A stretch of DNA of 64,000 nucleotides from Nematostella vectensis (lineage: Eukaryota > Cnidaria > Anthozoa > Actiniaria > Edwardsiidae): positions 5,083,501-5,147,500 of the forward strand of contig NC_064035.1 in NCBI RefSeq assembly GCF_932526225.1. The letters are read 5' to 3'. Position numbers and translations under genes: made by a program. Of this stretch, positions 13,801 to 24,770 are shown piece by piece. The notes beneath the pieces were generated by a model. It ran no database searches and was not told where the DNA came from. It saw only the letters and a program-made list of their open reading frames with translations. How positions within the stretch are numbered: the first letter of the stretch is position 1; every line of letters begins with the position of its first letter.

Positions 13801-14748
13801 AGTTTATCTTCGCCCCTACTTATGCGGCGAATGTTGCCAAACATTTTGGCATATTTGTTTTCCTGCATTTTTGGTCCCAGCATGTTTTAGATAAATATGT
13901 GCTCTATTTTTTCTAGGGAGTATTTATCTGAGCATTCCACCTCTCCAATTAATGTGGATTGTAAGACGCACGAAGAAGTAGAAATGAATTTGGAGAAGCC
14001 TGGAAGATACATGTTCGATGCTGCTCAGGTGAGCCATGCTGTTTGTTTTTCCCCGTATTATGGCTCGGGTACTTTCGTTTGTAGAGCCTGTTTCTCTCGT
14101 TTTTTTTTTCTCTTACAACGATTACGGCAAATCTCTGTTAGAACGAACTAAATGTTATGCACTCAAAAATTATCAATCCCATTAGATTTATAAAAGAAGA
14201 TCCAGGCCTCCGCGACCTCTACTGCGCTTGAAAAATCGAGTGCGTTTTGTTAGCAAAACGATTGATAAAAAGAACGAATGATAAGGAAAGATATACAAAA
14301 TATTATGCCTCGAGACCCCGAGGACGTTTCATACTATGCACGCAAATACTACCTACCAAAACTCGTAATTGTCGTTTTGATTTTTTTAGGATCATATATT
14401 TCAGCTAATGAAGTCGGATAGCTACAGTAGGTTTCTACGAAGTGAACTGTACAAAGAACTATTAAAAGCTCCATCTTATAAACAAAGAAGGTGAGGTATC
14501 TTCGTCCTACTTCATGGAGCCATCGAATGGCCCCAACCCTGACCAGAACCTTTTCGTGCCGCCTCCACTGCAATGTCGATTTTTCATATAGTATATATTT
14601 GATATTTTTATATAAACACACGATCATGTTCTTAGGTTGCAAATGTACATAAGGCTAACGAAACCGATGTTTTCTTTGTTTTTATCTTAGCCCAATGCCT
14701 ACAAGACCCCTACAAAACCTAGCACGGATCGCAGGCGCAAAGACGTAG
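7871..14748 (+). CDS. R7-family regulator of G-protein signalling (RGS6/7/9/11 homologue)
   Basis: R7 RGS proteins are GTPase-activating proteins for Gi/o alpha subunits and form an obligate dimer with G-beta-5. I join 16 exons: 7871-7967, 9200-9250, 10377-10483, 10803-10854, 11130-11194, 11283-11359, 11528-11609, 11692-11769, 12060-12134, 12471-12532, 12895-12996, 13169-13294, 13562-13636, 13917-14028, 14390-14490 and 14691-14748. They have GT-AG junctions and sum to 1320 nt (439 aa plus stop). The DEP domain is at residues ~1-100 ([35 protein letters not shown]). The DHEX linker follows ([16 protein letters not shown]). The GGL domain has [14 protein letters not shown] and NPWITDD. The RGS box has [26 protein letters not shown] and [20 protein letters not shown]. 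The start at 7871 sits right at an acceptor AG, so a further 5' exon is possible. The C-tail is short compared with vertebrate RGS7. No frame breaks. Confidence 0.95.
8015..8488. mobile_element. MITE in RGS intron 1 (CCTGGATTTTATGATA ends)
   Basis: The left end reads CCTGGATTTTATGATA and the right end has the inverse, TATCATAAAATCCAGG, about 470 bp apart. The interior repeats variants of TTGTAAAATCGAGG on both strands and has no coding capacity. The ACAGTGCAACCTGG context resembles Tc1/mariner-type non-autonomous elements, but the superfamily is not proven. Confidence 0.65.
12128..12365 (+). repeat. Splice-junction minisatellite in RGS intron 9
   Basis: About four diverged 55-60-bp units follow the exon ending at 12134. 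Each carries GGTGGGTATTTC, the same sequence as the true donor (GAG|GTGGGTATTTC), and each ends with AGTCCAGGAA, close to the start of the next exon (AG|GTCCAGGAACTG at 12471). The array is therefore made of donor plus acceptor-side sequence, and each unit could act as a pseudo-exon or decoy splice site. Confidence 0.75.
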
Positions 14749-16490
14749 CGCTCTACGTACATGATAGACTGTTCTCTTCACTGTTTGCAGAGTTGCTGTG
14801 GCATCATTATTTGAAAAGGACTGGGAGATTTCTCTCCTCTCTAGACCTCTTTTCTCTTTCGGTGCAGACCTTCCACGGCACGTCTGCGAATTAAAACACT
14901 TTGTCAAATCCATTTTGAAGAAATGTTGTGATTCTGTAATTTAGAGTCAGCGTCTTTAAAAAAGGTGAATTTTGATTAATGTAGAAAAGATTATGAAATC
15001 ATCCTAACCAGGATACCCAAGAGAGGCTACATGGAATTATACCAGTTCAAATCTTTCTTTGAAATTAAAAAGAAATTGAAAAAGGGCCAAGAGTATTTGA
15101 ACAAGCTCACTTTACTTCTAGCCTCCTCTGAGGGGAGAGCACGTTTGTTCACAGGCTAACTCAACCCTTAGAGACAATGTAAATATATAGAAAAAAATGA
15201 TGAAGAGTTTAATTTATATTTTATTAATTTATCTGTTTCTATAGCATGTCAATGATGAAATGTTTTACATCAATACGTTAAGCTCAAATCAATTAATATT
15301 AGCCAATGAATGAATTTGGTCTAGTATCATACTTCAGCATATTACTCCAAGATCTTTTTGTGATCGTTGTGCTGAGACATCGAGTACGTTGAATACTAAA
15401 TAGTTCTCATACTTTCATAGTTTGTGGATGTTAAACCGCACTGATCGCTAATTGTATATGTGATAACGCCTCTAAAACCCCGTGCGAACAGCGCCAGCAT
15501 TGCCGGGGAAAATACAAAGCAGTGAGGTCCAGGACAGGTCTAGTAGTTTTTTTGGAATTGTGGGCATCCAATTATGAACGCATTGCAGGGAGATGTTTGT
15601 TTGTGCTCTGTCAGATATACTAGAAAATTAACATGAGAAGGGCTTGATAATACCAGATATTCAACAGAATAGGGAGTAGCCACTCGGGCCATCAAGTACC
15701 CGCCTTTTCGGTGACAGCACGTTGGGCAATATAGGCGCTGTTTGCACAGGGCTCCATTACTATAGCTTTGATCATAAGACAGGCCACAGAGATACATGTA
15801 TATTTGTTGTCATTTGGCTATTAAACTTGGATTTTGTTGGTTCTTGGATTTTCTTATTTGTTGCGTTGCTACCGCCACTACCGTCACTACCGCCCATGGT
15901 TTACAGAAATTCACGCACGCACGCCGTAGCCACAGGGATAACAACTGCTGTGTACGCGCTAGGCCCCCTCACGTTCAAGTGGTATCGGATCGATGCTATG
16001 TAAATAGGTAATTAAAGAAGGCTAATCACGCTCCTGCGCAAGTCCGAGTCACAAAGCATCCATTTCCAACGGCTAATTCAAGCAAGTAACCAAGATATTT
16101 TCAATCAAATATCGCCAATAACATATCAGACTTTATTCGTGATATTTTGAAGTTTCCTTGCGAATAAACCGCTGTATTGTCGGTGATAAACAATAAAAAA
16201 GGAGTGGGTGATCAATATTTTTTTATATGGAAGGATCTTGAAACTACCGCAAAAAAGCGTGTCTTGGAGTTGAAGTCATTGACTATGTCAAAATGTTTCT
16301 ATTATTAATACATTGACCTATACTGCCCAAATGCAAAAACAAAAACTCTCTTGTAGCGCATCTGGGCATGTCCCCTTGCCCCTAGTAAGCTAAAATACAC
16401 CAATATTCTCTATTCACTATATGCTTTGTATATCCCAAAGATGTAACAAAAAAAGCCCAAATAAAAGTCGTGTTGGTGAACCAGAAGAAT
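14749..16490. other. RGS 3' region and intergenic DNA
   Basis: The stretch presumably begins with the RGS 3' untranslated region, although no clear AATAAA was found close to the stop. Short open frames at 15540-16011 on both strands show no recognisable domain. No gene is called here. Confidence 0.4.
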
Positions 16491-16491
16491 G

Positions 16492-16563
16492 AATACAATA
16501 CACCCAAAACTGGAATTCGACTCTGCCAAAGAAGAGTCGAATTCCAGTTTTGGTGTATTGTAT
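16492..16563. repeat. Near-perfect 31-bp-arm inverted repeat (foldback)
   Basis: Left arm ATACAATACACC...GACTCT and right arm AGAGTC...GGTGTATTGTAT are reverse complements over about 31 bp with one extra C in the left arm, separated by an 8-base loop. The core AACTGGAATTCGACTCT recurs in diverged form near 51506-51570 (ACTGGAAATCGACTCTGCC with a facing GGCAGAGTC). It is a foldback or MITE relic that would extrude a hairpin. Confidence 0.85.
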
Positions 16564-16952
16564 CCAAAGATGTTCATGTATTCCAATCCGCCCTAGCCCA
16601 AGTATCAGGCGATTTTATTTTTCAAAAGTCGGAGAGGAAAAATAAAACTCTTTTTATCGCTTCCCGGTATATACTTCATAGGGAACGATAAAAGGGCCTG
16701 ACACTGGCTAAATCCGGGGTCAGTACGCAGCTCTTACAAGCTGCAATTTGACTGGGCAAATGAACAATATCCGCACCTCGACACAAAGAACGAGAAGAAT
16801 AGAGACAAAAGAACTCCTTTGTAGAACAAAGACTAATAGGAGACAAAGCAGCTTACTCGTACTCACAGCGTACTTACTCTAAATCCGCCCTTTCGAGATC
16901 ACACTACCCAGCATGCAAAGCGGCTCGTCGGTGTATTTATGAAGTAACAAAA

Positions 16953-18315
16953 ATGGCTGGCGACATTTGGGAATTTAGTTGTGGATGGTCGACCTGTTGC
17001 TTCCTTTTATTAGCTGTCTTCCATACGGTTTGTATTCACACTCCTTGCTTTTATTATAGTTTCACTTTAGAATATGTTACTCTAAACAAGAGTTTTGTCC
17101 GTATGTTTGGCTCTTTTTCCGTACGTTTTATCCGCGGCTGCATAAAGAACCCCAAACTTGCAAATAATTAAGTAAATCATAAGTTTTGGAAAAAGTTTGT
17201 TATCAAGTTAGCTATTGCAAAGCTTTTTGTCTAGTCAATAATTCGCCGAGTGTGCAAATCTATCTGCATCACAAACGTTTTCAAACATGAAAAACGACAC
17301 GTCACTGAATTTAAACTTTTAAGTAAATTTGCATAAAAGATTGATATTTATTGATTTTGTGGGGAAAGCATAGCATTAGGTGGGGGGGGGGGGGGGGGGG
17401 GGGCATGGAAAATTTTGTTTCTCCTGAATGGCTAGACAACTAATTTTATCCCTTATTTTTATCAAAATCCTCGTGCCCACCCCCCTCTCTGGATAATAAA
17501 TGAACTTTCCCTTACTTATATGATTTTTCATTGTTTGTTTATCTTATAGAGTCAAGGATATCACTGTCACCCAGATTGGTAATTTTCACAATAACTTCTA
17601 TTTGTATTTATTAGAAATTTGCTTCACAGGTGGCATAGGAGCTGTTTATAATAATGCCAATATGTTTATCCCCAGGCCCATATTTCATATTTCTCTGACC
17701 TTTTATTTCATTCAACCAACCAACTCCACAAGCCATAATTCCTGCCATTGCAAAATTTATATTGAGCTTTTGAGCTAATCCCTTTAGGTGTAACTACAAT
17801 GAATATTGCTGTGGGGATGATGTTTGCTGTGATTACCTGGTTGGCTATTGGTATTACTGGTAAGTGCTTGAAAATCCTCTCAGTTTGAATTTGTTAACTA
17901 CATCCATTGCTTTCCCACAATTGCAGTCCTTACTAACATCATCAATGGTGCTCAACATTTTTGCTGTTTTTTTTTTAGGCTTATTGGTGGTATAGTGATA
18001 TTCTCTACAATAATGCTTTGCTACTGGGTGCGTTACAGAAGGAATCATTCAGTTGAGTGTACCCTTGGAAAGCCGCTCACTGGGAGGTATATCACATATG
18101 GAATGACAGATTATGGGAAGCCAAAATACCACCCTCAGCAGCCACCAGGATATGTCTACCCTAGGGGCCCCACAGAAATGCGGTACATCTCTACAGATGC
18201 CAAGGGAACAATTCCATTGTTGCGCGAGGAGGAAAGGATCCAGAGAGGTGCAGCTAGGGATGGCCATCCTCCTTATGAGAGGAAAACTCCAACAGCTCCT
18301 CCCTATGGGGATTAA
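16953..18315 (+). CDS. WBP1/VOPP1-like single-pass membrane protein
   Basis: Four exons, 16953-17027, 17550-17578, 17788-17859 and 17979-18315, join in phase into 170 residues plus stop. Residues 1-25 look like a cleavable signal peptide (CCFLLLAVFHT). A short Cys/Tyr-rich lumenal segment follows (WCNYNEYCCGDDVCCDYL), then one transmembrane helix (GYWYYWLIGGIVIFSTIML). The cytosolic tail is Pro/Tyr-rich, with a PPGY motif (PPxY type, a WW-domain ligand) and a second proline cluster near the C-terminus. This order and length match the vertebrate VOPP1/WBP1 family (VOPP1 is about 172 aa, endolysosomal, binding WW-domain proteins). The assignment rests on architecture rather than extended identity. 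A polyadenylation signal follows at 18511. A poly-G tract of about 22 bases sits in intron 1. Confidence 0.72.
17382..17404. repeat. Poly-G tract
   Basis: An uninterrupted run of about 22 G lies in intron 1 of the VOPP1-like gene. Comparable G or C runs occur near 5812, 19118, 23825, 27790, 33592, 45655, 47330, 47620 and 50563. Confidence 0.9.
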
Positions 18316-18510
18316 AATGTTAGTAAAGTAATTATTTATTTTGATTGGATAGGTTATTAGATAATATTATAACAGTGGTACCACCTCTCTCAAATACTGT
18401 TGTAGAAGTGTCTGTGCCATGCGCCAGGGGTAATGAAAATAATATAATTATAGCATGTATACACTCAATTCTTATAATGCTGCACTCAAGATGCTTATGT
18501 ATGTGATACC

Positions 18511-18516
18511 AATAAA
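18511..18516 (+). promoter_or_regulatory. Polyadenylation signal of the VOPP1-like gene
   Basis: A canonical AATAAA lies 195 bases after the stop codon, followed by a GT-rich stretch (GTAATGTGGG), as expected for a 3' end processing site. Confidence 0.65.
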
Positions 18517-18839
18517 GTAATGTGGGTTACAACACATGTATTCTCAACAACCTAAAAAAATTCACACCCCTCCTTGAAGGCACCCTAAGCAGGCCAGGAT
18601 TTTGTGCTGGGTGGTTCATTTTTTCATTTCAGCGGACCATATTTCCGGTATACCCCTCCCCTTGCCTTATTAAATCAGGCAATCAATACTTCAAATAAAT
18701 TCAATATTGTATTTAAAATTTTATTAATAGGGTGGTTTTTAACATATAGCGATAATAATAAAGATAATTATTATAAAAAGATTTTTCTAGTCATTTTAAA
18801 GACATATTGATGTGCACAGTATAACCAGCCAAACCTTAC

Positions 18840-21260
18840 ATTTTTTGTTTGCTCTGAGCGGACCTTCAAGCCGGGTTGGGGGGGGGGTTCGTCCTTACCC
18901 CCCGAACTCCCCTGGCTACGCGCTTGTCCTAAGGATGTCTACAAAAATCTGTATTGTGACCAAGGGATGCATTCTAATGTTTATTTGAGACAAATTCCTG
19001 AGTGTAAGTAAAAGGCACCCACTGTGTCGCTGGAAGGAACATGCTGTGTTTATTTCAGGCATGGTGCACTGTCATGTCCTTGTAATTTGCCAAGCCTTGT
19101 CCAGTCCCAAACTGAGGGGGGGGGGGGGGGGAGGGTCTGTATTCAAAAATGTACCAAAAATTAAGGCTCTCCCCAAAAACAAAAAAAGCTAAAATTATTG
19201 TGTGTTGGGTGGGGTGGGGGGTGCACCGGCTTAGACATGCCCATAAAGGGGCGGCCGGGCTGGCCTTAAACACAACCAAGCCAGGAGAAAAATTGATTTC
19301 GAGCCCATTTTTCAGGGGTGTAAATAATATCTTAAAGAGGGATCTAGGGGCATGCTCCCCTGTAAAAATTTCAAATAAATGAAATGCTAATTATTGTTAA
19401 AACCTAAATAGAATAAAGCATCATTAGCTCCATCCAAACAGAAATCCCATTTAAACATCTTATCATACCACAAACCTGAGAAATTATTGGGGGGGGGGGG
19501 GGGCACTCTGACATGAATCAAAAATGATGTTATAAAACCAAAACTCAAAAGTTGAAAATAGTAGAGGCCACACTTTAGGGGATAATGATTTTCAATGCCA
19601 GCCAAACAAAAGTCATGAAAGTGAAAGCAGAAGCGCACCAAATTCATTTCTTTTTTTTGTGGGGTTTGGAAATTCCAGACTGTTATGGGGCTCGCAAATT
19701 GATCAGAATACTTGTTCAAAATATGAAGCCCTCCCCTAAACCCTGTATCAAAATTTGAGGCCTTCCCACAAATCAACCCTCAAAAAATTGCAACCCTCGC
19801 CCCAAACATAGCAGCCCTCTCACCTGTGCCCTTGGTCTGATAGATCCCCCAGACCTGATACTTGCGGGGTGTCTAAAGCAAAGGTATCCGAATCAGACTT
19901 TTTACACATTATTGACATATCTAATAACCTACCATACTAGTTCTTATATTTTGATTACTCATGTCAATAATAAAAAATAAATGGATAGATTGAAACAGAT
20001 GAAACTTTTTTGACCCCCCATTTAACCACGTTGAAACTTTTATGACCCCCCATCGACATACCTAAAACTATTTTAGCCCCCCCCATCCCTCTGGGCACCG
20101 ACCCTCCCTCGGTCATAAATAATGAACACTCCCTAAACTTGATCAAATGTGTATTGAGCTCAGCAATGAAAGTTATTTTATATGGTTGGGTAGTATATTT
20201 TACTAAATAATTGACGAGTATGTTAAATGTATTATACACAAGGGATAAATAAACAGAGACACATAAATACAGTAGTTCCTTTATTTTATACCTTCTCTAC
20301 TTCTATTTTATGCACGTCAGAAGCGGCTTATTTCCTTAGCATCCAAAATAGTACATACTTTTGATTGTATAGCTGTCCTTGCAGAGAATCCTTTGGTTTG
20401 AATCCATGACCTATGGATATATCTTTTTCAGTATTTTTATTTATTTAAAGTCCATATAACCTTTCAGAATTGATAGATTTGGTCGATTTTTTTAATTTTA
20501 ATTTCCAAATTGTATGTGCTTCGTATGGATACCATAAAACGCATGTTCGCATGAATAAGTCAAATCTGCAATATTGAGAGTCAATCCTTGGAAAAAAGGC
20601 CGTGAACTGGAAAGCCCGAGTCCAGTCATTTATGACGTAGACCGGGATGTCAATCAAATTGCATGAGAAAATATATGCACGCGCTATAGTATTTACAAGT
20701 TTACCTATAAAGCCTTTAGTGCAGCACTAAAGGTACCCTGGGTACCAGAGCCTCCAGACTTCTCTCGTCTGTCACTGGACGAGAGAAGTCTGGAGGCTTT
20801 GGTATCCAGGGTACACAAAAGGTAGTAAGGGATTTGCTTTCCCTAACATTCAATGCAAGAGCGTTTCATGCTTTGGCCCCACCAGGGGCTCATAAGTAGG
20901 GGCAATCAACTTATAGGTGTCACGGCGTTTCCTAGGATCAGGCTATTTTTAGACGCGCGGATAATCCAATCAGATCCGACCTTCGTGTTGACGTTTTGGC
21001 TGGGCTCAACTGCACGCGCAGTCTCAGACAAAAAGCTATGTTCTCTCTTCGGTACTTTGACTTTTGTTGTTCTTTTCTTTAATATGAATCCAATCCTACC
21101 CACGACTTTGAAAAAAAAGAAGCCACACTCTAGGGGACAACGATGTTAAGCGCCAGCCTTAAGTTATGAGTTAAAATAATCGAAACCCTCCCCCCAAACA
21201 TAGCAGCCCCCCCCCCTCCTCCAGTTAAATAATGACCCTTCCCTTAAGGTTGGGTTCAGG
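18840..21260. other. Low-complexity, poly-G/C-rich dispersed repeats; no gene seen
   Basis: Several G- or C-runs (18880, 19118, 19490, 20080, 21205) are embedded in related sequence. The segment with AGGCCACACTTTAGGGG near 19565 recurs as AGCCACACTCTAGGGG near 21120, each followed downstream by a CCCCAAACATAGCAGCCC motif. These are diverged copies of one element. Open frames here are incidental. Confidence 0.55.
20733..20814. repeat. Foldback hairpin with ~36-bp arms
   Basis: The left arm (GTACCCTGGGTACCAGAGCC then TCCAGACTTCTCTCGTC) and right arm (GACGAGAGAAGTCTGGAGGC then a GGTATCCAGGGTAC end) are nearly perfect reverse complements around an 8-base loop. A diverged copy with the same end sequence lies at 48659-48739, so this is a dispersed foldback family. 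Confidence 0.85.
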
Positions 21261-21739
21261 TTACGAGTACGATTATTATTTACTAAAGTGACAAAAGGTT
21301 GAACATTCAGGTCGGTCGAAGTTACAATTATAAAAAAAAGTAAAGTATTTCACCTCTATCGAGTTTTAGTAGTCGCTCTTTAACGCCGAAGATCGTTGTG
21401 TGGTTACAACTTTTTCCGTCACCATCATATCTCAACATAGTTAATCAACTGATTATTCAATTTCAGGAAACAACCCTGCAAAATTTAGCAAACATTATAT
21501 AGTTTGTGAGTTGTTTTTGCATTTTGCGCGCGCGCTGCATGCGCTGTTTTTGAAACATACAACAAAACAATGTTTTCTTTTTTCGCATATAATAATTCTC
21601 GGCTTTAAAAGGTTTTTGATTTATTGTGGCCTGTATTGCAATGCAAAACTCTTTGTCAATATTTCGTGTTATTGCCGTCCTAGAATTAGTGACGAATTTT
21701 AAGAAAGTGTGTATTATTTATAAAAAAAAAATACCTTAT

Positions 21740-22125
21740 TACACTTAATTTTCGCAACGTCAAAATTTCGCGATTTTGAGGTGGCGATATTTCGCGACAC
21801 TTTATTTTCGCGATTTTCCAATCTTTGTAAAAAATCAAGCAAAACCAGTGGATTTGAAATGTACTGTAGTCATCAAAACTGAAACAATTTGTAACAAAAA
21901 TATGCGTGGACATACTCTACCGTACTATAAAATTAGATGAAAACATAGACAAGTTGTTTCAATGAAGCTTATTAAAAACGGCCAATATTTCCCCAAAGGT
22001 CCCTTGTGTACTCACTTTATTTTCGCGCATCCTTATTTTCGCGACACTTAATTTTCGCGTCACTTTATTTTCACGAATCTTTTAAAATCGCTAAATTCGT
22101 AAAATTGAAGTGACGCGAAAATTAA
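21740..22125. mobile_element. MITE of the ATTTTCGCGAC type, just upstream of NDUFA8
   Basis: The left end (ACACTTAATTTTCGC) and right end (GTGACGCGAAAATTAA) form inverted repeats about 385 bp apart. Internally the phrases TTTCGCGACACTTTATTTTC and TTTTCGCG repeat in both orientations. Similar TTTTCGCG-rich MITEs are widespread in animal genomes. The element ends only about 135 bp before the NDUFA8 start codon. Confidence 0.7.
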
Positions 22126-22261
22126 ATCAAGAGAGTTTTACCCAAGAGCTCTCGCGGTATACGATAATGTGCCAGCGATCTGGTCAGCAGTCCCCGACTG
22201 GACGCCATCTTGGATTTTGTGTCCACAGCCAAGTACTGAGTTGTCTGTTGTTGGCATTGAA

Positions 22262-22648
22262 ATGGCTTCGGGGGTAAGAGACATTTCTCTTGGGGACTTG
22301 GAAACAGAAGAAGTAGAGCTTACCTCTTCGGTCCTGATGGGTGCTGCGCATCATCTGGGACAGTATTGTGATAAAGAATTCAAAACGTTTATGGGCTGTC
22401 GGTACGAGACTAAAGATCCGCGAAAGTGCATCGAAGAAGGAAAGGAGGTCACTAGATGCGCGTTACGATTCTTCAAACAGCTCAAGTCTGAGTGTAACGA
22501 TACTTTTACCAAGCACTGGAACTGTTTAGATCACAACAACCAAGAGTTTGGCTACTGTAGGAAGACCCAGAAGCAGTACGATGCATGTGTGTTGGACAAA
22601 CTTGGGTTACAGAGTCAGCAACCTGTTCACATCACCATGAAGGAGTAG
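22262..22648 (+). CDS. NDUFA8: NADH dehydrogenase 1 alpha subcomplex subunit 8
   Basis: This is an accessory subunit of mitochondrial complex I, imported into the intermembrane space and folded by disulphide relay. The start MASGVRDISL at 22262 matches the family N-terminus; the in-frame ATG at 22169 would add 31 residues unlike the family. The 128-residue product carries the twin CHCH signature: CDKEFKTFMGC (CX9C) paired with CIEEGKEVTRC (CX9C), then CNDTFTKHWNC (CX9C) paired with CRKTQKQYDAC (CX9C). It ends LDKLGL plus a short tail, about 40 residues shorter than the human protein, which has a longer C-terminal extension. The coding region is intronless here. A MITE occupies the near-upstream DNA, and a minus-strand gene ends head-on within about 280 bp. 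Confidence 0.95.
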   Translation: MASGVRDISLGDLETEEVELTSSVLMGAAHHLGQYCDKEFKTFMGCRYETKDPRKCIEEGKEVTRCALRFFKQLKSECNDTFTKHWNCLDHNNQEFGYCRKTQKQYDACVLDKLGLQSQQPVHITMKE

Positions 22649-22792
22649 AGAAAACAGTATTGTAAAAACTGAAACGAGTTATTCTTGATAAGTTTCTGAT
22701 TAGAGACTGATGGTACTTGAACTTGTGAGTGTTTTGGAAGCGTTTCTTTACCAAGTCGTGTACAGAGTGTAAAGACAAAGGGCAAAGTTTCA

Positions 22793-22864
22793 ATTAAATC
22801 AAGATCTTTAATCCTTTTAAGATTGATAATTGATTAAATATAATCACTTGAACATATATTTTAT
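22793..22864. promoter_or_regulatory. Convergent polyadenylation signals
   Basis: A plus-strand ATTAAA near 22793 could serve NDUFA8. A minus-strand AATAAA (TTTATT on the plus strand at 22859-22864) lies just beyond the stop of the minus-strand exon at 22926-23009. The two 3' ends would therefore overlap or nearly touch. Confidence 0.45.
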
Positions 22865-22925
22865 TGGTTGTGTCCTTGCTAGACATCCCCTTCGTCTTCG
22901 CAAATCTGTTTGGAAAGGTGCAAAA

Positions 22926-23596
22926 CTAAGATAAAAGCGCTGTTATTTGCTGCTTGGAGGCTGTGTCCATCAACAGCAATGCATCACTTTCAGCCAGCGA
23001 AAGTGATGCCTGCAAGGGTAAGACAAATGTCACATCTTTTAATAAAAAATGCATTCAGTATATCCCTCCAAATAATCTTGTTTATGCCCAAAAAATAAGC
23101 TTGTACATACTATACCATATATCCCTCCAGATAAATAAGTTTGTTTATACTGTACCATATATCCCTCCAGATAGATAAGCTTGTACATACTGTACCATAT
23201 ATCCCTCCAGATAAACAAGTTTGTACATACTGTATCATATATCCCTCCAGATAAATAAGTTTGTTTAATATACTGTACCATATATCCCTCCAGATAGATA
23301 AGCTTGTACATACTGTATCATATATCCCTCCAGATAAATAAGTTTGTACATACTGTACCATTTATCCCTCCAAATAGATAAGCTTTTACATAGGATCATA
23401 ACATCCATACAGTATATCCTTACAGATAATATCACCCTGAGTACTGAGATGATACCTACCTCACCCTGAGAAAAAATAAGCTTATGTAGTACAAGGGCTA
23501 TGACCTTCAAGACATCAGGGCTCAGTCCTACTTCCTTGTCCATGAATACCTTAGCACAGGTTCTGGTGGCTGCAAACACTTCATACGGGCATCTAG
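22926..23596 (-). CDS. 3' end of an unidentified minus-strand gene (two exons)
   Basis: Two minus-strand stretches look like exons. The upstream one, 23596-23465, has an acceptor (TTATAG|CT) and a donor (CAGG|GTGAGG). It encodes ARCPYEVFAATRTCAKVF followed by a helical LSPDVLKVIALVLHKL segment. The last one, 23009-22926, follows TTGCAG and reads ASLSLAESDALLLMD... to a TAG, with an AATAAA beyond it. Direct joining of the two gives a phase mismatch, so a further exon is probably missing or one boundary is wrong. A 40-bp minisatellite fills the intervening intron. The family is not recognised. Confidence 0.4.
23075..23385. repeat. 40-bp minisatellite, ~8 copies
   Basis: The unit ACCATATATCCCTCCAGATA plus AATAAGTTTGTACATACTGT repeats about eight times with small changes (GATAGATAAGC versus GATAAATAAGT). 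The two alternate, which suggests expansion as a dimer. It lies between the two putative minus-strand exons. Because 40 is not a multiple of three, open frames across it are chance. Confidence 0.9.
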
Positions 23597-23810
23597 CTAT
23601 AACAAGATAAAGTAACATACAGTTGGTGGTAGCAATACACCTAGATGTCTCTATCTTCATCATCATCACTTTAAAATACAGTATAAAGTATAAACCAAAT
23701 CAAACCCTGCTATAAAACTGATGTTATTTGCTATTGATTGCCTACACTCCCCCCCCCCTCCCATTTGCATTATTCATATGCCCACACTGGATATGCCCCA
23801 CACATAGCTG

Positions 23811-23972
23811 TGGCAGGCCCCGAAATGTTTGAGGGGGGGGGGGGGGGGACAGAAACATGAAAAATATATAAGTGGCACAGCCACTCCCTTTCTAATCAAT
23901 TATTTATATATTTTTCAAATACTGGGTGGAAGGGGGCACGTGCTCCCGTGCCCCTGCTACGCCCCCTGCAAC
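23811..23972. mobile_element. Degenerate MITE of the GCAGG/CCTGC family
   Basis: The left end GTGGCAGGCCCCGAAATGTT, an internal poly-G run and a right end CCCCTGCTACGCCCCCTGC resemble the MITEs at 2017, 26614 and 62356. The ends are only partly complementary, so this copy is old. Confidence 0.45.
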
Positions 23973-24179
23973 ATCCGTGGCCTCAACTTGCACCTGATAA
24001 ACTACACCAGGTGGCCGATCCTCGAATCTGTAAAATAAAACTGCTATGCCAAAGCTAGATTTATCATTAGATGATGCAGCATCCTAAGAGTAAGAGGGGA
24101 GACCGCCAAGCACGATCATGGGCCAAAATTTTATATTTTAAACGGAAAACGGGGGTGAGCAAAGAGGAGCAAGGGTAAT

Positions 24180-24770
24180 CAAGGAATATGGCCTTGACCG
24201 AAAAACTTAGAAAGTAATGTACTAAAAACTGACACACTTTGTTATAATAACAGTGAAAAAAAACATTTGAGGACATGGCCAGGAAATCGAACCCCGTCCA
24301 GATCAGGTTCAATGAGGAAAAAAATAGACCATACTTCCAGACATACGCTGAAACACCGTATGGTAGCATAAAGCTTTACGGCTAAGCTGGAGATTTCAGC
24401 CCCAGCACCGCTATCTAGCGAACTGTACAACACAAAGGAACCTGAGGTACCCGCGCATTAATGGGGAGGCAATAACCAGGATCCCAGCCCTGTCTTAGTT
24501 GGTTACGCCACGCACAGCTCACTGAGATGTACACTGAAAAATGTCGAGGTCTTTTGCACGCTTGTGTCTCTTGGGAATAGGTGTGTTGCTAATGTAGTGA
24601 TGTCGTCATCATGTGCAACACACTACGACCAAAGTCTGCATTAGTGTTTTTAGCCTTTGTACTTCTTTGTCCAGTCACGCACGTGCATATGACATTTTTT
24701 TTTGCCTAGAACAACAAAAGCAAGCTACATTAAAATGCGCGTAATCAAAGTTTTTTGTGTAATAAGGTTT
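24180..24770. mobile_element. Dispersed repeat, copy 2, left part
   Basis: Sequence from about 24270 matches 4190-4660 closely, including the segment ending CACGCACAGCTCACTGAG and the run CAACAAAAGCAAGCTACA. The match stops at about 24770, where a LINE tail begins, and resumes at about 26457. Copy 1 at 4173-4930 shows the uninterrupted arrangement. Confidence 0.8.

Noticed and set aside
13638-13890. Minus- and plus-strand open frames within the RGS intron
   Set aside because: They overlap a T-rich intron, share no domain and are flanked by RGS exons with confirmed phase.
22169-22261. A 31-residue N-terminal extension of NDUFA8 from the upstream in-frame ATG
   Set aside because: The extension is unlike the family N-terminus and the ATG at 22262 gives a product aligned with known NDUFA8 starts.
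23039-23361. CRISPR-like array of regularly spaced repeats
   Set aside because: The window is eukaryotic, the 40-bp units are contiguous with no unique spacers, and the array behaves as a minisatellite. The same holds for 41496-42060 and 58967-59633.
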